From: Gracilaria domingensis
Taxonomy: Eukaryota > Rhodophyta > Florideophyceae > Gracilariales > Gracilariaceae
Assembly: GCA_022539475.1 (NCBI GenBank)
Contig: VCMS01000022.1
Location: 728,237-792,236 of the forward strand
Direction: 5' to 3'
Length of the DNA: 64,000 nt
Shown here: one piece after another, positions 26,883 to 37,771 of the stretch
How the letters are laid out: every line of letters begins with the position of its first letter
Numbering within the stretch: position 1 is the first letter of the stretch
The notes under the pieces: model-generated
Told to the model about the DNA's origin: nothing
Databases searched by the model: none
What the model saw: the letters and a program-made list of their open reading frames with translations, nothing else
Translations under genes and position numbers: made by a program

Positions 26883-27008
26883 TCATTACTCTTTACTCTA
26901 CGACCTAACCAATGCTGAAATAGAATCATGGGTTGAAACACACGCCGTTCCCCATCACCTCACAGATTCTAGATATTCGGGATCTAGCTTAGATTACTTC
27001 AATAGCTT

Positions 27009-27016
27009 TGTACATA
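27009..27016 (+). promoter_or_regulatory. Consensus PUF-binding octamer downstream of Nup98
   Basis: The sequence TGTACATA matches UGUANAUA exactly and lies 127 nt after the Nup98 stop, in what should be its 3' UTR. A PUF protein is encoded in this same window. Use of the site is inference; an 8-mer can occur by chance. Confidence 0.35.
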
Positions 27017-27162
27017 TAGCATAACTCCACCTACTCTGCTTTTACGAAGGTAGAAGCCGAAATGTTTTTGCCCAAGTTCATATCCTTAAATTCTCCCCTC
27101 GCCTCTGGAGGGATTCCGTTATCTCTAGTCCAAGTATTCATACTTTCAATAAATTTAACGGG

Positions 27163-28611
27163 TCAGGCATCTGTTACAGCGGAAGTAAGAGGTCTATCGC
27201 TGTTATGACTCTCCTTCTCCTTTGCCGAAAACTCGCTGCGCGAGTCCCTTTCACCTTTATTATCTCTAGCCAAGGTGCGAGGGCCTCTTCGGCTGAACCC
27301 CTTCCCAGAATGGCGACGATTGGCACCAGCCGGGCGTCGTTGACTTGAACGAACTGTGGTCCAATCGCTTTCACCTTCATCTTGCGGGGACTGCGTCTCT
27401 GATACATTCTTCGCAATTTCTGCGGAGCCTTGCTGCTGAGAGATACTTTCTCGGGAGGGAACTCTTCGCGGAGAATTCATTTTCGCCTCGATCGGATGAG
27501 ACCTCTCTCGTGCTGCTCCCCAATCCCTAACGTTTTGTGTAGCGTCTTGTTTCGGCGGAGAGGTTTCCATATTCTGAGTTAGCTGTCGACTTCTCCTTTC
27601 CGTAACACCTTGCGTGTCACGGCGCCAGTTTTCGCGGGACATTGACGACTCCTTCTCGGTTGGGAGCTTCTTATCCGGTTCAGTGTTCTTCAGCTCTTCT
27701 AGTTTCGTTCCACGCCTGTCAGAAAAGTCGATATCACGAACAGCTTTTCGCACCTTCTCCACCTCTGGTTCAATTGGTCCCTTTCTGGAGGACCAATCTA
27801 CCTCTGGTTGTTGGTGCGAAAATGTAGACTGCACTGGGCGTCTTCGGACATCCGCCCAGTCCCCTTCAGGCTGATGCTTCGCGGTTTCGGCCTCGACAGG
27901 ACCCTTCCTAGCGGTCCAGTCTCGTTCCTGCGTCTCAGCCGCAAACTCGGCTTCAATGGGACCCTTTCGAGCCGACCAGTCTGCTTCAGCCGTGGACGAC
28001 GCCGCACCCGCGGATGGCACACCACCTGCATCAACCGGGCGACGTAAATTCCAGTCCGGCTCTGCCTTTTGCTGCGGAAACTCCGCTTCAATAGGTCCTT
28101 GTCGAGCACTACCCCACTGATCGTCTGATATGGCTCGCGGCGCCGAGGCCTCGGCCTCGATGGGACCTTTTCGCGCGCCCCAGTCACGCTCCACATGGCC
28201 GGAACCAAACGAAGACTCAACAGGACCTCGTCGCATACCTTCCCAATTACGTTCCGGCGCAGCGGCATCTTCGGAGTCCAGAGGACCGCGACGTATGTCT
28301 CCCCAGTCTCGCTCCGGACCAGCACCAAAAGAGGAACCAGAAGGTTCGTCTAGAGGTCCTCTTCTCGTCCAGTCTCGCTCATCGAAGTCGGCGTCGGCGT
28401 CGTAGTTGCGGTCTCTGTGAATCCTCTCCTTGTAGCCACGGGAGTTGTATTCCGGGCGCCCCCCCAATGCCTCCCATTCCTCGGGGGCCTTGGGGGCAGT
28501 AGGGAGGGAGGCAAGGTCGGGGTCCACTCCTGCGGTTGGTACATCTTGAGTGAATTCCGCTAGCGAAAGCACCACCTTTTTCTTGCTCTGTCCGGGCTTC
28601 TTCTTCCCCAT
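27163..28611 (-). CDS. eIF4B-like translation factor with tandem DW-RxGP repeats, no RRM
   Basis: 482 residues from ATG 28611. The N terminus, KKKVVLSLAEF followed by LPTAPKAPEEWE, resembles the eIF4B start (KKGKTISLTDF, then LPTAPRA). From about residue 80 to 290 there are roughly ten repeats of about 20-25 residues, each with a core such as ERDWTARKGPVEAE or ERDWGARKGPIEAE. Weaker copies occur near 310, 365 and 420. The C terminus is Ser/Arg-rich and disordered. eIF4B stimulates the eIF4A helicase and binds RNA and the small ribosomal subunit through disordered repeats. The RRM of animal eIF4B is missing. Plant eIF4B likewise lacks a canonical RRM, so this is consistent. Function is inferred from the N terminus and repeat style. 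Confidence 0.6.
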   Translation of the reverse strand: MGKKKPGQSKKKVVLSLAEFTQDVPTAGVDPDLASLPTAPKAPEEWEALGGRPEYNSRGYKERIHRDRNYDADADFDERDWTRRGPLDEPSGSSFGAGPERDWGDIRRGPLDSEDAAAPERNWEGMRRGPVESSFGSGHVERDWGARKGPIEAEASAPRAISDDQWGSARQGPIEAEFPQQKAEPDWNLRRPVDAGGVPSAGAASSTAEADWSARKGPIEAEFAAETQERDWTARKGPVEAETAKHQPEGDWADVRRRPVQSTFSHQQPEVDWSSRKGPIEPEVEKVRKAVRDIDFSDRRGTKLEELKNTEPDKKLPTEKESSMSRENWRRDTQGVTERRSRQLTQNMETSPPKQDATQNVRDWGAARERSHPIEAKMNSPRRVPSRESISQQQGSAEIAKNVSETQSPQDEGESDWTTVRSSQRRPAGANRRHSGKGFSRRGPRTLARDNKGERDSRSEFSAKEKESHNSDRPLTSAVTDA

Positions 28612-29710
28612 TTCGTCGGGAAAAAATGTTAACGTAAACTTACTGAGGTAATACGAAACTGAAGAGCCCGGGAAATTCCGTGGGATCGAAGTTGCAACGA
28701 TAACGGTGCGTGAAGCTTAGCTTGGCGCCAAACCTGGTAACGACTCAACCGGCGGCGTCCCTGGCGCACAGCAAGTGGCCTGTCATTTTGTGCTACCCGC
28801 GGCGCCCAGCGCCCGGCGTCCGGGCCACACTTGCGCGTCGATTCTCCAAAAAAATAGAAAATACGAAAACCTCGGCGTATGATCTCTTATCATGTAAAGG
28901 TATGACGTCCCCCACGGAGTGAGCGTATGCAAACAATCAAACTGCATAAGCTTATCCAGCCAGTGATAAACCTCGACTGCGTTTCTCAAGGTTGTTTCTG
29001 CCGTTTCCTGTTCCGCGAGCAAAGAGAAGGAGGATGCCATTCGGAAAAATATGTAGTCCACATCACACTGCGCTCTGCTGACAATCGATTTCTCGCGAGC
29101 AGGGGAATCGAACTTCCAAATTCTTCCAATCTACACGTACATCTCACTTCTGAAAGCAGCACAGTTCTTCCTCTCAACCAAAGCTAGGCATGATACACTT
29201 CTCAATGTTCTCAACAATAAACATAAACTTCAAAAAGTAGACCTATATCTTCCTCAGTCGCAACACAGCTACCGTGTACGAAATAAACTCTCACCGCGCT
29301 GTACGTACTCAGTCTGTGAGAAAGAGATTCGTATCTGGGTCCTTTTTATGTTTGGAGAGCATCTCCTGTCGATTCATTGGCGGCCAGCACTTCTGCTTGA
29401 CAAATGCATATGTTCATACCCAATGAAAACCGGATGTATTCAAGAACCGCCAGGTCAACACAATCAGCTCTTGCATAATACGATCTGTCCGAACTGGCAG
29501 ACGGCTAGTCAGTCAAACGCGTTCATTCAACTATCTCGCTATGCTGTTCAGCGCGATCACTGTACCATCTTGTAAACAACCGACTCCAGAAAATTGAAGC
29601 CTTCTACAGATTAGGAAATTCTGGCATCTCCAACTCCAGGAACACTCCTTGGACCCCGTTGAAGAGGCACAGTGCCGCCACTCGAGGCCCATTCGATGTA
29701 ATTGTCGCAC
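28612..29710. other. 1.1-kb spacer between eIF4B-like and gamma-tubulin genes
   Basis: It holds the promoter of the eIF4B-like gene and the 3' region of gamma-tubulin, with no credible coding region. A tRNA B-box-like string near 29100-29115 on the minus strand has no matching T-stem and is not called. I see no repeats. Confidence 0.4.
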
Positions 29711-31027
29711 TCATGCTTCGTATTCATCGATTAACTCCTGAACTGCTTCGCGACTAGAATCAAACTCATCAAGGCTCCCATCGAATAGCGGCTCTTTTCG
29801 GTAAGATTCTAAGAATGCATTACGTTTCCGCAGCTTGTCATATTGTTTGACCGTACGAACAAATAAAGTCCTGATACTCGTATGGTTCGCCAGCATGAGT
29901 CCGCTTACTCTGTTCTCGCTCTTCAAATACGGACTCCTCCGTGACAACGCCACCTGAACCGATGCAGGGGCCCATCTAATAAACTCAGCCAGTCCACGCT
30001 CCCGAATTCTCTGCAAACTTTTGTGCACCTGTGTGGGATCAACCTCCCCCTGTATAACGTCTAAAATCGACATGTACATTCCATTCCTAGTAGGTACTGA
30101 CACCATCTGATTCTTGGATTGTAGTAGGCGCCGCATCACGTCTAACACAGACGTCTTTCGAACCTTAGAACCTGATGTTTGTGTACCGTCGAGCACCGTC
30201 CAGGGCGTGTATCCGGTGAGCAAGAAATGACATGATGGAGTTGGAATTAGAGATGCCGTCAGTCCAACGAGATCATTGTTCATGTAGCCAGGATAACGCA
30301 GCGTGCTCGTACTGGCCGCCATCACTGTAGAAACCAGTGAATTCATTTGCTCAAACGTAGGGTTCTCTACATGCAAGCGGTCTTCAGCCACTCTATTCAA
30401 CGCAGTGTTATCGAGTACTACGACACTATCGGCATTGAGAGTGAGTCGTTTTAGGGCTAGTAACGCGTTGTATGGCTGCACGACAACATCGGAACCTTCC
30501 TGTTGATTTGGGAAAACCGAATAAGTTTGAATAAGTTTCTTTGGGAAACGATCGTTCAGCTTCTCGAGTAGATAAGATCCGAGCCCAGAGCCTGTTCCAC
30601 CGGCAACGGAGTGGCACAAAGCGAAGCCTTCCAAGGAATCACTTCCGTCCGCTTCTCGCTCTATCATTTCCATAAGTTCTTCTTCTTTGCTCTCTCCTTG
30701 TCGATAGCCGCTCGCCCAATTATTCCCAGCACCTCCTCCGGATGGAGCGACAAAAATGTTCTCCGGGTTGTATAGGTTGCGGTAGGTAGATGTTTGTATA
30801 GTGTTAATGACGCGTGGCTCCAAGTCGATTAATAGGGCTCTTGGAATGTACTGATCATCATCGGCTTGATAGAAGAAAACATCTTTGCGGTCACCTGTGC
30901 CATCTAAAGCATAATCAGCCAAGATACCGTTTGGTTGAATACCATGTTCCGCGCATAACTGCTTCCAGAATTCCGCGCCTATCTGATTTCCACACTGCCC
31001 AACTTGTATTGTGATCACTTCCCTCAT
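29711..31027 (-). CDS. TUBG: Gamma-tubulin
   Basis: 438 residues from ATG 31027, single exon. The N terminus [20 protein letters not shown] is the tubulin/gamma-tubulin signature. The T4 nucleotide-binding loop is present as [13 protein letters not shown] (about 142-154; gamma-tubulins use AGGTGSG). The region [30 protein letters not shown] is gamma-specific. Gamma-tubulin forms the gamma-TuSC/TuRC template for microtubule nucleation. Red algae lack centrioles, so it would act at nuclear-associated polar structures; that is general knowledge and not visible here. The C-terminal tail (EYEA) is short. About 250 bp upstream of the start the sense strand carries C25. Confidence 0.97.
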   Translation of the reverse strand: MREVITIQVGQCGNQIGAEFWKQLCAEHGIQPNGILADYALDGTGDRKDVFFYQADDDQYIPRALLIDLEPRVINTIQTSTYRNLYNPENIFVAPSGGGAGNNWASGYRQGESKEEELMEMIEREADGSDSLEGFALCHSVAGGTGSGLGSYLLEKLNDRFPKKLIQTYSVFPNQQEGSDVVVQPYNALLALKRLTLNADSVVVLDNTALNRVAEDRLHVENPTFEQMNSLVSTVMAASTSTLRYPGYMNNDLVGLTASLIPTPSCHFLLTGYTPWTVLDGTQTSGSKVRKTSVLDVMRRLLQSKNQMVSVPTRNGMYMSILDVIQGEVDPTQVHKSLQRIRERGLAEFIRWAPASVQVALSRRSPYLKSENRVSGLMLANHTSIRTLFVRTVKQYDKLRKRNAFLESYRKEPLFDGSLDEFDSSREAVQELIDEYEA

Positions 31028-31838
31028 GGCAACTTCAGCGTTTGCTTAATAGAACTTGTGCAAGAAACTTAGAAGAGTGATGCTCATAGAATGCGTTGTG
31101 GGCGTCGGCAAATCCTAGAGCAAGGGAAGACTCCGGGTCTCTAAAAAAGTGTCAGGTAAAATGCCCTTCAATTCCGCTCTCCAAGCTGTTCAAGGTTGAT
31201 AAAGACAGGGTTTATTCGGTTCGTTCACGAAAGAACGTACTCTCGGTATCTTGAGTATAAACGGAGTCGAATCAAGGGGGGGGGGGGGGGGGGGGGGGGG
31301 TGTATGGGAATGTGCCCCGTGAATGGTGTTCGCTGGCAATGTGAACTCCCGCCTTTCTGTTTCCAAACAGCAAAGATCCGCCAGAACGTGCATCACAGTC
31401 TGTGATTCACAGATATGATTCAAACCTGCAATTTTATAATTTGATCCGGGATAGTTCAGTTGCTTTAGTTCGCGTGAAAGCTGTGGTACTGTGGGACAAC
31501 GCAGCACAACCGAGCAGTCCTGTCCATCTTCGAAACAAGGCTGCTATTCTTTCATGCTCAGATTGCGCTTCCCCGCCACGGAGTCAACGAAGTCAGATGG
31601 GGTCGCACGAGTTGTGATTCGGCTCTTGCCCCATATTTCTAAAGTTTGATTCCATCTCCATTTCAACAGCACGGTCTGATCTGTGAGTCGAGCGTTGCAC
31701 CCCTCCACCAAGCAGAAACATATCCCCAACAGAACCCGCGTTGTCCTAAATCTCAACCGCGAAAGCAGAAACTGCGCGGCTTGACTTTCCGGGCCTGGGT
31801 GATTGGCAGCGGCCTACTCCCTGCTACCGCATGTTGCG
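31028..31838. other. Divergent promoter region of gamma-tubulin and ARL5
   Basis: 811 bp without a credible gene. Its prominent feature is the G25 homopolymer at 31276-31300. The right part (about 31550-31830) is the ARL5 5' flank, and I see no clear core promoter element. Confidence 0.45.
31276..31300. repeat. G25 homopolymer (C25 on the gamma-tubulin sense strand)
   Basis: Twenty-five consecutive G residues lie about 250 bp upstream of the gamma-tubulin ATG. Such a tract can form G-quadruplexes and exclude or position nucleosomes. Length in the assembly is unreliable. Confidence 0.9.
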
Positions 31839-32571
31839 ATGGGGATTTTGTTCTCAAGCCTTTGGAGAAGAATCTCAGGTTTCCGCGAAGTCAAGGTTCG
31901 TTGGAATCCTTTCCTTCTTTAATTCTAGAATGACTTCTTGCTGTTCTTCTTCTATTGTATGCTGCGGATGAGATCACTAACATCATATTACCCTTGACAT
32001 CACTGCAGATATGCATGATTGGACTGGATGCCGCCGGCAAAACAACAATTCTATACAAGCTCCATCTAGGGGAGGTAGTATCAACATATCCCACCATTGG
32101 TTCCAACGTCGAAGAAGTATCATATAAAAACATGCGTTTTCAGGTTTGGGATCTAGGTGGTCAAGACATGCTTCGTCAGACCTGGAAGACGTACTTTGTA
32201 AATACTCATGCTCTCATAATGGTCGTGGATTCTGCTGATGTAATGCGACTGGATCTGGCTAGAACGGAGCTTCACGCCGTTCTTAACACAGATGAACTTC
32301 GCGATAGTTGCGTGCTGATCTTCGCAAACAAACAAGATCTCAAAGAATCTCTAACCGCTGCCGAGCTTTCCGAAGCTTTGGCGTTGCACACCATTCGCAC
32401 ACACGATTGGCACATACAAGTACGTCGCATTCCTATGTCATAACCGCAGTCCACTTACTCAGGCACTAACATCATAGACTCCGTATCTCGTCACAGGCAT
32501 GCAGCGCGATCAAGGGGGAAGGCCTTTACGAAGGACTAGAATGGATTTCAACACATGTTCGACAAGATTGA
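31839..32571 (+). CDS. ARL5: ARF-like GTPase ARL5, three exons
   Basis: Exons 31839-31895, 32009-32419 and 32497-32571 give 180 residues, the usual ARL5 length. The start is [11 protein letters not shown], with Gly2 available for N-myristoylation. GTPase motifs are all present: GLDAAGKTT (P-loop), PTIGSNVEE (switch I), WDLGGQD (switch II), ANKQD (base specificity) and CSAIKGEGL. The segments SNVEEV, WHIQACSA and GLEWI are ARL5-specific. ARL5 acts at the trans-Golgi, recruiting the GARP tether. Intron 1 (113 nt) is GTTCGT...GCAG; intron 2 (77 nt) is GTACGT...ACAG. Both contain the same 12-mer CACTAACATCAT 27-28 nt before the acceptor, evidently the branch site. Reading straight through intron 2 would give a truncated protein. 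Confidence 0.92.
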
Positions 32572-33140
32572 ATGCGCTGTTTCTACTTTGTCAACCAGTG
32601 TTCTAACAGTCAGTTGGTTTCTAGTAACTTTAAGTGCACGGGTGTATTCTCACCTCCTTATCGCGTCCAAGCAACTACCCTTCCATGCGTTGATCTCCGA
32701 CAACACAATCATCTGGGGTTTTCCCGTCACGCTCGTTATTCTCATCAATTACCCGGGATATGAAGCACATGCTGCTTTTCGGGACTAGCTATGGCATGAT
32801 GGCCATACGAGAGTTCCAAAGAGTGCGCTGCCGTTTGCGACCTGTAAACCATACTCTCACTAGTTTAGATTGCTTCGAAATATCGTCATCACCTGTGCTC
32901 CCACTGCCCTCTTTTTCTTGTACCTTCGTAGTTCCTTCAGCTGTTCCAACACTACAGTACCGCGGTACATGCAGGGGTACAAACCAGTTTGACAAGTAAT
33001 AGGATTCCCGTCACTTGACCCAGGTCTTTTGGCATGAAGCAACCAAACCTTTGAAAGACTTTCAGGTATTACCGCAAGTCCATTCGTTTTCAATTCTATC
33101 ACGCACGTGAGAGAAAGTGGCTGTTGCACCCAAACTTGGT
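32572..33140. other. Convergent 3' spacer between ARL5 and SF3A2
   Basis: 569 bp of 3' flanks with no credible gene. A small imperfect palindrome (TATGGC...GGCCATA) lies near 32790-32807. Nothing else is notable. Confidence 0.4.
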
Positions 33141-33911
33141 CTACATCGGATGGTCAATACCGGCAAACGGGTCCTTGGGCCTAGACAATGCCCTATGGTT
33201 CTCAATGTTTTCTCCTCTCACGGGTTCATCTGCAGGACCATTGGCCTTCCCATTAGCTTCCGGCTTCTCGAAAAACAGCTGCAGAGTAAACGTTCTTCCC
33301 TCTCGATCCCAGTTAGTATAAAATCTCCCCTCTGTCTTGTCTATTGGTATGTTGGGGATCTTAAATGCTACAGTTTCATACGGCTCAGCCGCAAAAAGTA
33401 GATACTGATATCGGCGATCTGGACGCTCTGTTTTCTGCTCAAAAGCGCTCATGAACCGGTGTCGTGGCTGTAGACCATCAGCGATCTGCGGGTAGCGGAC
33501 TTGAAAAAGTAGACTAAGCTGTCCAGTATCAGGGTCCTTTTGCTTAGTAATTTGATAGCCTGGTGTCCCAATCTTCAGTCGTTTGTGCATGATTCTCCGT
33601 ATGGAGACTGCCATAGGAGCACGCGGTTTCGCTGCTTCTTTTTGAGATTCCATTGCTGCTCTGCGCTTCAAATTGCTCTGATGTCGTCTGCCTTGTGTGT
33701 GTGCGAGATAGTTTCCTTCGTTGGCATGTAGGGTTAGACATAGCTTGCATTCGTATGTTCCGAGGTGGTTTCTCATAAAATATGGGTCGTTCTTCAAGTC
33801 AACCGTGTCCATAGCGAGCTGCCTAAGCCGCTCTTTTCTTGCGAGTGCTTCATGTTCTTTTGAGGCGACTCCGCCACCTCCCGTCTTTGAACCCCAGTCA
33901 CGGTAGGCCAT
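33141..33911 (-). CDS. SF3A2: Splicing factor 3a subunit 2 (SF3A2/SAP62/Prp11)
   Basis: 256 residues from ATG 33911; the frame is open upstream but MAYRDWGSKTGGGGVAS is the conserved SF3A2 start. A U1-type C2H2 zinc finger at about 54-78 (YECKLCLTLHANEGNYLAH...GRRH) contacts U2 snRNP RNA/protein. The segments GTPGYQITKQKDP and LLFQVRYPQI, and the C-terminal ETVAFKIPN...FYTNWD...FTLQLFF, follow the family order. SF3A2 with SF3A1/3 and SF3B assembles the 17S U2 snRNP that recognises the branch site. Human SF3A2 has a long Pro-rich tail that is absent here, as in fungi and algae. A spliceosome is consistent with the introns seen in this window. Confidence 0.95.
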   Translation of the reverse strand: MAYRDWGSKTGGGGVASKEHEALARKERLRQLAMDTVDLKNDPYFMRNHLGTYECKLCLTLHANEGNYLAHTQGRRHQSNLKRRAAMESQKEAAKPRAPMAVSIRRIMHKRLKIGTPGYQITKQKDPDTGQLSLLFQVRYPQIADGLQPRHRFMSAFEQKTERPDRRYQYLLFAAEPYETVAFKIPNIPIDKTEGRFYTNWDREGRTFTLQLFFEKPEANGKANGPADEPVRGENIENHRALSRPKDPFAGIDHPM

Positions 33912-34197
33912 GGTTGTGAAGTTGAATACAACTTTGTGAGAAGAATCCCACAATCCCTTTTGTCACTGAGCGCTCGCTTTGCAATTTCTTTATCGGTATC
34001 TCTTTCTCTAGTGCAGGCAGTCGTTGGATGAGGCTCTCACCTTTGTGAGTCACTAGTAGCACTCGTCTTTAGCACAGAGATTTCCTGCGTGTCTGTAGTT
34101 TACCGCGAAGATTCCCCGAGGAACGAACAAATGCCAGGTATTGACACATTTTGATGTATTCAATTCCACGTCCGTCTAAGAAGGTGTTAGTGTGAAA

Positions 34198-34316
34198 ACA
34201 ATCGTTTTCCGAAAACGATTGTAATCCAAAACAAACTGACGTCTAACTCCTAACAACACGCGGTAGGAGTCCTACCGCGTGTTGTTAGAGTTAGACGTCA
34301 GTTCGTTTTGTATTAC
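34198..34316. repeat. Two abutting inverted repeats
   Basis: A perfect 11-bp hairpin (34198-34208/34212-34222, 3-nt loop) is directly followed by a larger inverted repeat. The latter has arms 34221-34268 and 34270-34316 around a single G, paired over about 45 bp with two mismatches and one bulged base. The sequence TCCTACCG of the central stem recurs at about 34328. This looks like a fold-back or MITE-like structure, but I see no target-site duplication. Confidence 0.75.
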
Positions 34317-34818
34317 TTGACCGTAATCTCCTACCGTAGAAGGTTACGGTTGAAGTACGAACTTTGTTTCATAAATACTCAACTCTTTCTTGTGAAGCTT
34401 TCGAAAAATCTACAGCAAGATGCCTCCCATTATCAGGAAGATAGACCTTTCTATTGTCTAACATAACAAACTGTAGCGCATTGTGCCACGAGCATTGAAT
34501 AGTGCATACTACAGTTAAGCTAAGAACCATTGTTCACAACAAAAGCTGATATATCGATTACAAGGTTGATGGGACTACAGTATCGAATAAAAGCTGCGGC
34601 TGTGCCACACCGGTATCGATTCACCACCGAAGGCCAACGGCCGACGGCCGAGGGCGGTGGGGGCCGGCTTCATGGGGCGTTAAAGAACGCCAGAAGCGCA
34701 CAGCAAAACTCAAGGCAGACCAACTAGGAAGAGTTATCACATGTCGGTAGATCTTTGCCCTCTGTTGTTTCTTGTGAGGAGCCAAGTGTTCTTCACAGTA
34801 CGTCGCAACACAAACACC

Positions 34819-34938
34819 ATATGACACCAACAAACATTTTGCCTACAGTTATTGATGTGATGTATTTTCGTAGCCTACGTAGGCTACGAAAATACATCAC
34901 ATCAATAACTGTAGGCAAAATGTTTGTTGGTGTCATAT
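34819..34938. repeat. Perfect 120-bp palindrome without spacer
   Basis: Positions 34819-34878 and 34879-34938 are exact reverse complements over all 60 bp, centred on TAC|GTA with no loop. The symmetry stops abruptly at both ends (C at 34818 and C at 34939). It lies in a gene desert and encodes nothing. It could be a recent inverted duplication, a cruciform-forming site or an assembly fold-back artefact. Confidence 0.85.
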
Positions 34939-37040
34939 CTACTTTTTCTCTCAAAAACCTCATGTTTTCTAATCCCGAAGCTACTAATTAACTTACCGCA
35001 GTGTCGCCGCAAAGTCGAATCTCCTCTGCATGTATTGCCTACGTCTTAAAACTCACAGAAGCAGTAGTTGCACTTTCTTTTCTTTTGGTTTTTCTTTGTG
35101 TGTCTTCGAAGATACCGGTTAAGCATTTTCTCAAGAACACCGTATCAAAATATCAGTTTTCGCTGAAGGGGATTTTGTAGACTCTCCTAAGTCACCTTTA
35201 TAACACTTTTCCTTTAAACCGAACGAAACCTGCTACACTATTGAATAATCATTCACATCCTGTTGTTGTTCTTTGCCCTAAAACCGTATGCTCGACCATG
35301 TTTGGTTCATGCACCGAGTTCTTCACCTTTCTATCATCATCTACGTTCCTCTGCCGGCATTGTGAAAGTTTATAACAAGAAGAGTAGAGGATTTTCAAGT
35401 ACTGCCATAATTATTGAGTGGTTTGCAGTTTGTATGGCAGAAAACGCTTCTTATAAAAATGAGTTGTCGTATGGTAGTACTGCAGTCTTTTGTTCTTTTT
35501 CTGTGCATGCCTTAAACCTATGTAGTTGTTGTGAGCACGGAGTATATCGGATGTTTCTAATATGTGTTTAATCGCATCATAGAACGCTTGAAACGAAATC
35601 ATCTGTCCAATAGCTGATCAAGCATAACGCACAGAAACTTCTTCGCCTTCCCAAAGAGAGAAAGCGCACTCTAGAAAGCTTTACTGCAGTTTAGTAATTA
35701 AGGAATTATTGTCCAAAATAAGAAGAAAGAAGAAAGAACGCTTGAAGCGTGTGTTTAGATTGCATGGGAGCCCGCGAAGCGCGGGTTTTGGTCTGAAACT
35801 GTTAGACGGATCCAACCCACAACCAATGTGTTCTTTCTTATTTACCTATGGCTTTGTTAGGCAGAAGGCCACGACTTCCAGAGGGAATGAGCAAGGCTGA
35901 GACGGCTAACAACAGTTTTTTTTTTGCTGGAAATTACATTGATGTGTATTTAACCTTAATCCGTCTCCTACTAACTCTTAGCTCCGCCCGCTGGCGGCTG
36001 GCCAGTCAATTCAAAGCCTCAGGTATGTGATTTGGCGAATGATGTCTCTATTGTTTTTGACATTGATATGTTATCTGTACAAAGAACTAAAGGATAATTT
36101 AGCAGCACTTAGTCGTCTTCCTTTCTTCCTTAGCATGGTGAATGCAACTCATTGCGGAGAAGCAGGAGGTCAACACTGTTGCTACAGATAATTTTTCTGG
36201 TAAGAAAGGGCAAAAAGTTTGACGGCCGCCATTTGATCATGTCTATCATCCACTTGTCCTGCCGCTGTTTGTCGTCAATCTTGGGTACGCCTTGGAGAAT
36301 ACCCCAAAGACGTTACGGACGTACATAACGCTGTTGATTTTGTTGGTTTCCATGTACATTGCGTTTGGTAGATTCTTCTGCAGAGAAGTTTTATAATGGA
36401 ATGCAACTGTTGAGCTGCGATCCTGACCCAGATGAACGAACGTTAATGTTTACCCCAATAAGTCAGATTCCGTCATCAGGCTTGAGACGACTGTTTCATT
36501 CAAACGGATAAAACTGCTCACAGAAGAGCGAACATCGAAGGTGGGTTCTCAAAGACAATGACTGTTACAGGGTAAATCAATTGATGGCAATTTTCATCAC
36601 GACCTCCAAAAGTCGGGTTAAGTGATGAGTTGTTCGCTATGTACCTTACATGTTTTCGCTCGATCCACACACGAATCAGCTACAAGGGTATCGCAAGTTT
36701 GTACAACAAACTTTTGGAAAAAAATACAATACTGTTTATGGAAGTTGTATATGCAAGCAGTTAGAAGGTTAAAAGGCTATCGTTAGACCACTTGTCATCA
36801 GGAGGCGAAAAATACAGGTACAAGCCCCAAGGTACAATCACGTAAATGGCATCAAGATCAACGTTGTGTGTCAGCAAATGGTTCTGAAAGCGTCTCTCAC
36901 AGATGGCTGCGGTTGCTGAGAGATTGGCGTACAAGATTACAGGATTCGTACAGTAATAGTCTTAACCCTAACGTTTAAAGACGGTACAGTCTATGTTTGG
37001 TAGAAGTAGATTTCGAGCATCTCTGTGGCGTAGAGCTCGC

Positions 37041-37087
37041 AGCAGAAGCAGACAGAAGCAGACAGAAGCAGACAGAAGCAGACAGAA
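37041..37087. repeat. 10-bp microsatellite (AGAAGCAGAC)
   Basis: A little over four tandem copies of AGAAGCAGAC. They fall in an open frame encoding an EADRSRQKQT-like string, but I do not consider that frame a gene. Confidence 0.8.
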
Positions 37088-37771
37088 GGGTGGCGTTCAG
37101 CAGGAGATTATGGCCAGCGTGTTGCGAGGCACCCTACAAGGAACAACATGTTTGTTGCGGAAGTGAGCGACAAGAGGTGCCTGACGATCTGCGGGGACGA
37201 TTAAACTTTGGTGAGTGTCTACTGAGGCACAAGACTGTAGCTACAGCGGCGCGCATTGGTATCAAGTTGAGAACAGGGAAGCTGACACAGAGCTTGGTGT
37301 CGGGCTGTGCTGAATTCATAGCTGTAGTTAATTGGCATACAAATACACAAGGTTTTGTAGGCATGATGGGCGGACATGGTTCGGGAATATCGAGACTCGA
37401 GACTGGCAATGTGGTGTAATAGAGGGGGATGAAGCGGGCGCCGGTGAGTAGGCCACGGAGGGTTTGATATCTGGTACGGCCACGCCGTGCAGACCGAAGG
37501 TGATGAGGTGAGGATATGATAGGCGCTGCGAAGCAAGGACGGAACGACAGGGGCGGGAGTGCAGAACGCGAAACCGTCATGGTACGGCCGAAGCAGTGTG
37601 GCGGTTGCAACGGCAACGAGCAGATACGGCAACTAGTGTAGCTGGATATGACTTGTACAGTAGATACGAAGGTAGCCTTCCAGCTACTGTTTTAAAGGAA
37701 GCAGCGAGCACGCAAGCGCGGGGGCACGCCGAGCACGTAACGAGAGGCAGGCACCAAAACGCACAGCAACA

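Larger units (their letters stand above)
33912..37771. other. 3.9-kb gene desert with fold-back sequences
   Basis: No open frame here has family similarity or credible composition. The left part (34190-34940) carries several inverted repeats, including a perfect 120-bp palindrome. From 35000 to 37000 the DNA is AT-rich and featureless apart from a small CCCGCG-AAG-CGCGGG hairpin near 35769. A 10-bp microsatellite sits at 37041-37087. The right end is the 5' flank of the C2H2 gene. It could hide non-coding RNAs or an eroded element that I cannot recognise. Confidence 0.45.

Noticed and set aside
29095..29120. tRNA T-arm/B-box-like string on the minus strand
   Set aside because: It resembles GGTTCGANTCC, but the flanking bases cannot form a T-stem and no matching A-box, anticodon arm or acceptor stem is present.
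31276..31300. G25 as a telomere or contig-end remnant
   Set aside because: A pure homopolymer, not a telomeric repeat, located between two intact genes.
33912..37771. Intact transposon or retroelement in the gene desert
   Set aside because: No transposase, reverse transcriptase or integrase-like frame and no terminal repeats with target duplications could be seen.
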